Below, piece by piece: positions 42,387 through 46,249 of a stretch of 46,249 bases of DNA. Numbering within the stretch: position 1 is the stretch's first letter; the number at the start of each line of letters is the position of its first letter. The position numbers and the translations under genes are program-made. The DNA comes from a virus: IMG/VR virus record IMGVR_UViG_3300020141_000048, positions 1-46,249 of that record; one strand, written 5' to 3'. The notes under the pieces are model-generated. The model did no database searches and was not told the DNA's origin. It saw only the letters and a list, made by a program, of their open reading frames with translations.

Positions 42387-44963
42387 ATGGCAAAAACTGT
42401 TGAAGAATTACTACAAGAAAACAACGACCTGTTAAGAGCGCAACAGAGTAACCGCGGCGGCGGCATTGGATCTGCGCCTGCGTCTAAAACAGACAAAGGC
42501 TTGCTTAGTGGCTTGGACAAATCTACAGCAGGACTAGCGAGCGAAGTTGATAAATCTGCTAAAACCTGGCAACAGGCCAGCAACGTTGGTATAGGCTTTA
42601 ACAACGATGCTATTGGTTTAAGAACTAGTGTAGCACAGACTCGACTAAGCACCGAAGAGTGGGGCGATACGATTAAGAAAGGCGCAATAGGATTTACTGC
42701 GCTTGGCGGCACAATGACAGACAGTGCTAAGAAATTTAATCAGATGTCAGCTTCATTTAGCGACACTACTGCCGCCGACGAGTTACGTAAAATTGGTTTT
42801 ACTACCAAGGAATATAATGATGTGCTGGCCATTAGCTTGGCCGGCAAGAAAGGTCAAGACCTTTCTACACTAGAAGGACAGCGTAAAGCCAACATGGCGG
42901 CCGCCGATCTTGCTCTTGAAATGGATAAAGTAGCACAGCTAACAGGTGTTAGTCGTCGTGAGCAACAAGAAGCATTACAAGAAAAACAAAAGAATGCTCG
43001 TGTACAAGCTACAATCGAATTAGAAATTCGCAAAGGTGGCAAAGATGCCGCTGATTCTTATTTGAATATGTCGACTAAGTTAAAAGGAGTTGGCTTAGAT
43101 AAGTTAGGTGATGAACTATATACAGGACAAGCATTAAGTCAAAAAGCTATAGCTCAGATGAATGCCTTAGGTCCAGCTGGCAATCAATTACGCGAAGCTA
43201 TTACTGCAACTAAAAACGCAAAATCTGAAGAAGAAAAAGCGGCCGCAAAAGCAATGATGGACCGTGCGCAGTCTGCAATTGCCGAACGTCAAACAAGTAC
43301 AGAGTACTTGACTATGGTACAACGTGGCCAGGGTGATGTTGCCGAAGCGGCAGGCGAAGGAATGATTGCCGCTCGTAATTATAACAAAGGTATTGAAGAA
43401 GTACAAGCAGAATTTAAAGCGCAAGGTAAAGCTCTTACAACAGAGCAAGCTAGACAAGTGCTTGCTGAACGTGCTAAGAAACCTGTTGACATTGCTACAG
43501 GCAAGGATAAAACTAGCGGTGAAGCTGCCGCTGCCAAGACAACTGAAGCATATGTATTAGCACAAGCTAGAGCCGCTGACGGTGCTGCCAAATTAGAAAA
43601 AGCATTTAATGATGCTAACAAAGCGATTACTGCTAACGGCACTGCTACTAGAAAGGGAATAGATCAACTAAATGCTGGCCTTGCCAACGTCAAGCCTAGT
43701 ACCTTACGTCCAGGTGAAACATCAACTGGCAGAGAACGTCTAGGCCTTGCTAACAGTGAAGCGGCCGGAAAAACTTTAGATGAAGGTGCTAAAGGAAACT
43801 TTAGAGAAGCTGGCAAAATGGCAGGAACTGCCATAATAGAAGCAGTACGAAATTTAAAAGACATTACAACTGGCGCAATAAATGTTACTGGCGGCATACT
43901 TAATGGCAATAAGCCAGTAACTCCTGTCGGTGAGACTGCGCCGAGAGTCAGTCGTGCCGGAGGAAGTCCAAATATTGATAACATGTTGGAAGATTTTGGT
44001 AAAGAAACTCCTGCTATGCTACACGGCAAAGAAGCAGTATTGACTAAAGAGCAACTTACATCTTTAGTTTCTAAAATTGGCATGGCTGGATCTAGAATGA
44101 AAACCGCAATGCCTGATATAAAAATGCCAGATATGGCAAGTCAGCAAACAGAATTACAAAAAGCAGCCACAAGTTTTAAAATGCCTGACATGGCAAATCA
44201 AAAAGCAGAATTACAAAAGGCAGCGGCAAGTATTAAAATGCCAGAAGTTAAAATGCCAGGAGTGACTTCGGTAACAGATGCGGTTACCAAAGCTACAGAA
44301 GATAAAAAACTACAAGACATTAATCGACAAGTAATGGAAATGCAATTAGCGTCGGCTAAAGACGGTGTCATGTTAGACCGTGAGAAAGCTCTTAGTGTTG
44401 TACAGGAAAAAGTAGCCAAAGAAGAAAAAGCAACTGCCGAACAAAAAATCAAAGAAGCTGAAATCAAAGCACAAGCAGACCGCAAGTCCATGCTAGAGTC
44501 AGCTATTAAGAACGGTCCAGCAGACGTAGCAGAGAAAGCTATGAAAGAATTGGCAGGAATAAACAAACAAGAACAAGATAAGGCCAAAGCAGAAAGCGAA
44601 ATTAAAAAGAAAGAAGCTCCTAGTACCAAAGGAGCCACAGCAGATGTTAAAACAGATAATAAAAATAAAGTTTCCAATATATCCAAAACAGTTCCTTCTG
44701 AAATAGCACAGCAAAAAGCCGAAGACGAACGTAAGAAAGCGGCCGCGGCAGTTGCTATAACTCCAAAACCTGCTACCGCAACTGCGGCCAGCACGCCAGC
44801 AGGAGTTGGCAAGACATCAACTCTAGATGACCTTAACGAACAGTTGAAACAGTTAAATAAGAGTATGGGAGAACTAGTATCGCATACTTCAGATGTTTCT
44901 TTACAAGCAGAGAAGCAAGTTAGAGCTACAAAGAGATTAGATCCTAATGTATCTTTAAGATGA
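42387..44963 (+). CDS. Probable tail tape measure protein (858 aa)
   Basis: Long, helical, Ala/Lys/Glu-rich protein encoded back to back with the gp26-type chaperone, as tape measure proteins often are. The first 140 residues look coiled-coil (VEELLQENNDLLRAQQSN). A helical body runs to about 450, then a more hydrophobic Gly/Ala segment (about 475-510). ETPAMLHGKEAVLTKEQ (about 542-558) resembles the P-x-(M/L)-L-x-G-E-A-V motif near the C-terminus of many tape measures. Residues about 570-625 carry a degenerate KMP(D/E) repeat with QKAA spacers. No lysozyme or peptidase motif is visible. T4 gp29 is 590 aa, so the tail would be longer if the rule holds. A scaffold-like role is the main alternative. 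Confidence 0.6.
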   Translation: MAKTVEELLQENNDLLRAQQSNRGGGIGSAPASKTDKGLLSGLDKSTAGLASEVDKSAKTWQQASNVGIGFNNDAIGLRTSVAQTRLSTEEWGDTIKKGAIGFTALGGTMTDSAKKFNQMSASFSDTTAADELRKIGFTTKEYNDVLAISLAGKKGQDLSTLEGQRKANMAAADLALEMDKVAQLTGVSRREQQEALQEKQKNARVQATIELEIRKGGKDAADSYLNMSTKLKGVGLDKLGDELYTGQALSQKAIAQMNALGPAGNQLREAITATKNAKSEEEKAAAKAMMDRAQSAIAERQTSTEYLTMVQRGQGDVAEAAGEGMIAARNYNKGIEEVQAEFKAQGKALTTEQARQVLAERAKKPVDIATGKDKTSGEAAAAKTTEAYVLAQARAADGAAKLEKAFNDANKAITANGTATRKGIDQLNAGLANVKPSTLRPGETSTGRERLGLANSEAAGKTLDEGAKGNFREAGKMAGTAIIEAVRNLKDITTGAINVTGGILNGNKPVTPVGETAPRVSRAGGSPNIDNMLEDFGKETPAMLHGKEAVLTKEQLTSLVSKIGMAGSRMKTAMPDIKMPDMASQQTELQKAATSFKMPDMANQKAELQKAAASIKMPEVKMPGVTSVTDAVTKATEDKKLQDINRQVMEMQLASAKDGVMLDREKALSVVQEKVAKEEKATAEQKIKEAEIKAQADRKSMLESAIKNGPADVAEKAMKELAGINKQEQDKAKAESEIKKKEAPSTKGATADVKTDNKNKVSNISKTVPSEIAQQKAEDERKKAAAAVAITPKPATATAASTPAGVGKTSTLDDLNEQLKQLNKSMGELVSHTSDVSLQAEKQVRATKRLDPNVSLR

Positions 44964-44977
44964 TAAAAGGTTAATAT

Positions 44978-46249
44978 ATGAGTTGGAAAAAGTATTTCAC
45001 ACCCGTGCCTGTTAACGGATCAGTAAGTCCAATTTCTGGTGGAAATGGTTCTTTCAACGCGGGCCCAGCTAAATCAAACTATTCAAGTTTTTTACCTGAT
45101 GTTTACAGCGGAAGTCCAAATCGTATTGAGCGTTATCAACAATATGAAACAATGGACAGCGATCCAGAAGTTAATGCCGCATTGGATATTTTGGCAGAAT
45201 TTTGCACACAAAAACTCAAAGACGGAAAAACTCCATTCAGTGTACAGTGGCGCCACAAAGCTACTAATACCGAAGTTAGAATTTTAAGTGAATACTTACA
45301 ACAGTGGTGTAAGTTACAAAAGTTTGATACCCGCATATTCCGTGTAGTTCGTAATGTATTCAAGTATGGTGACTGTTTCTTCATCCGCGATCCAGAAAAT
45401 CAAAAATGGACTTATGTAGATCCTGGAAAGTTAGTTAAGGTAATTGTTAACGAAAGCGAAGGCAAAAAACCCGAGCAATATGTTGTTAAAGACCTTGCTC
45501 CTAACTTCATGGACTTGGTAGCAACTCAGATTACTCCTAATATTAATCCAAGAAATATCAACGCCGGCAGCGGCTCGGGTGCGGGGTATTTAGGCCAAGG
45601 AGGCGCAAGTCCTAACGGTAGTAACGGTAACGGAACACGTTTTGGTACTACTGAAACTGAACATGCCATCGATGCTGAACATATGATTCACTTGAGTTTA
45701 TCAGAAGGTTTAGATAACAATTACCCGTTTGGCAATAGCTTACTTGAAAATATTTTTAAAGTCTACAAGCAGAAAGAATTGCTTGAAGATGCTATCTTAA
45801 TCTACCGTATACAACGTGCTCCAGAGCGTAGAGTATTCCACATTGACGTGGGAAATATGCCAAGTCACTTGGCTATGGCATTCGTGGAAAGGGTTAAAAA
45901 TGAAATCCATCAACGTAGAATTCCAAGCCAAACAGGCGGCGGACAAAATGTTATCGATAGTGCTTATAATCCATTGTCTATTAATGAAGATTACTTCTTC
46001 CCAACCACCGCTGAAGGAAGAGGAAGTAAAGTTGAAACTCTACCAGGCGGAACGAATCTTGGTGAGATTGACGATTTAAAATACTTTACAAACAAGTTAT
46101 TCCGTGGTTTACGTATACCAAGTAGCTATCTGCCAACGGGCGCAGACGACAGTCAAGCATCATATAATGACGGGCGAGTGGGTACAGCATACATTCAAGA
46201 ACTACGTTTTAACAAATATTGCGAACGTTTACAAGCACTTATTACATCA
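44978..46249 (+). CDS. gp20: Portal vertex protein gp20 (partial, cut by right window edge)
   Basis: Starts at ATG 44978-44980 (MSWKKYFTPVPVNGS) and is open for 424 codons to the window end. Diagnostic portal sequence includes RIERYQQYETMDSDPEVNAA, then RAPERRVFHIDVGNMPSHLA, ALDNNYPFGNSLLENIFK-like residues and FRGLRIPSSYLPTGADDSQA, all typical of T4-like gp20. T4 gp20 is 524 aa, so about 100 residues probably lie outside. A Gly/Asn-rich insert (about residues 195-220, GSGSGAGYLG, GSNGNG) looks like a surface loop. It forms the dodecameric ring through which DNA is packaged and to which the neck and tail attach. It follows the tape measure gene by 14 bases. Confidence 0.95.
   Translation, partial: MSWKKYFTPVPVNGSVSPISGGNGSFNAGPAKSNYSSFLPDVYSGSPNRIERYQQYETMDSDPEVNAALDILAEFCTQKLKDGKTPFSVQWRHKATNTEVRILSEYLQQWCKLQKFDTRIFRVVRNVFKYGDCFFIRDPENQKWTYVDPGKLVKVIVNESEGKKPEQYVVKDLAPNFMDLVATQITPNINPRNINAGSGSGAGYLGQGGASPNGSNGNGTRFGTTETEHAIDAEHMIHLSLSEGLDNNYPFGNSLLENIFKVYKQKELLEDAILIYRIQRAPERRVFHIDVGNMPSHLAMAFVERVKNEIHQRRIPSQTGGGQNVIDSAYNPLSINEDYFFPTTAEGRGSKVETLPGGTNLGEIDDLKYFTNKLFRGLRIPSSYLPTGADDSQASYNDGRVGTAYIQELRFNKYCERLQALITS

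Noticed and set aside
42197-42712. Minus-strand frame of 171 codons across the gp26/tape measure junction
   Set aside because: It overlaps both genes and their promoters, and has no family resemblance.
43664-44812. Long minus-strand frames opposite the tape measure candidate
   Set aside because: They are antisense shadows of an Ala/Lys-rich helical gene, giving Ser/Leu/Cys-rich sequences without motifs.

Overview
The window is a 46 kb piece of a T4-like myovirus (Caudoviricetes) genome. The clearest markers are the late sigma factor gp55, the recombination pair gp47/gp46, the baseplate proteins gp53, gp5, gp25, gp6 and gp26, and the portal gp20, all recognised by reading the translations. 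Composition is AT-rich by eye. The flavour of the proteins (very long baseplate protein, collagen-free modular tail fibres, subtilisins among the fibre genes) is that of marine or freshwater T4-like phages infecting Gram-negative bacteria. The host cannot be read from this window. No tRNA, integrase, insertion sequence or CRISPR array was seen.

Layout. (A) 1-35432, minus strand: a long tail module read from right to left. It holds a tube or cap-like protein (331 aa), gp53, a hub-like protein (792 aa), a gp5-type spike, gp25, gp6, a giant 4588-aa baseplate protein, a repeat-rich fibre (585 aa), a subtilisin with a large insertion (876 aa), a fibre (397 aa), a second subtilisin (567 aa), an unknown 202-aa protein, and three tandem paralogous fibre proteins, the last cut by the window edge. 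Most genes abut or overlap by a few bases. (B) 35512-39829, plus strand: gp55, gp47, gp46, a small protein and a GIY-YIG-like protein, overlapping like an operon behind a near-consensus sigma70 promoter. (C) 39830-40336: about 500 bases without a convincing gene but dense in hairpins. (D) 40337-41281, plus strand: a protein with a T4-like capsid targeting sequence. (E) 41278-42326, minus strand: gp26, followed in the -1 frame by a 78-codon extension that has no start codon and begins at a canonical slippery heptamer. (F) 42387-46249, plus strand: a probable tape measure protein and the portal gp20, cut by the right edge.

Regulation forms a coherent picture. Octamers close to the T4 late promoter (xATAAATA) stand 18-22 bases before the start codons of five structural genes or operons, and two more lie back to back between gp26 and the tape measure gene. 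The gene for the sigma factor expected to read them, gp55, has instead a host-type sigma70 promoter that overlaps the late promoter of the divergent tail module.

The observations most worth following are the probable programmed -1 frameshift in gp26, which would make this T4-type hub protein behave like the G/GT tail chaperones of lambda; the hairpin-rich gene-free region; the giant baseplate protein with an embedded FG-GAP-like propeller region and carbohydrate-binding-like modules; and the pair of tail-operon subtilisins.
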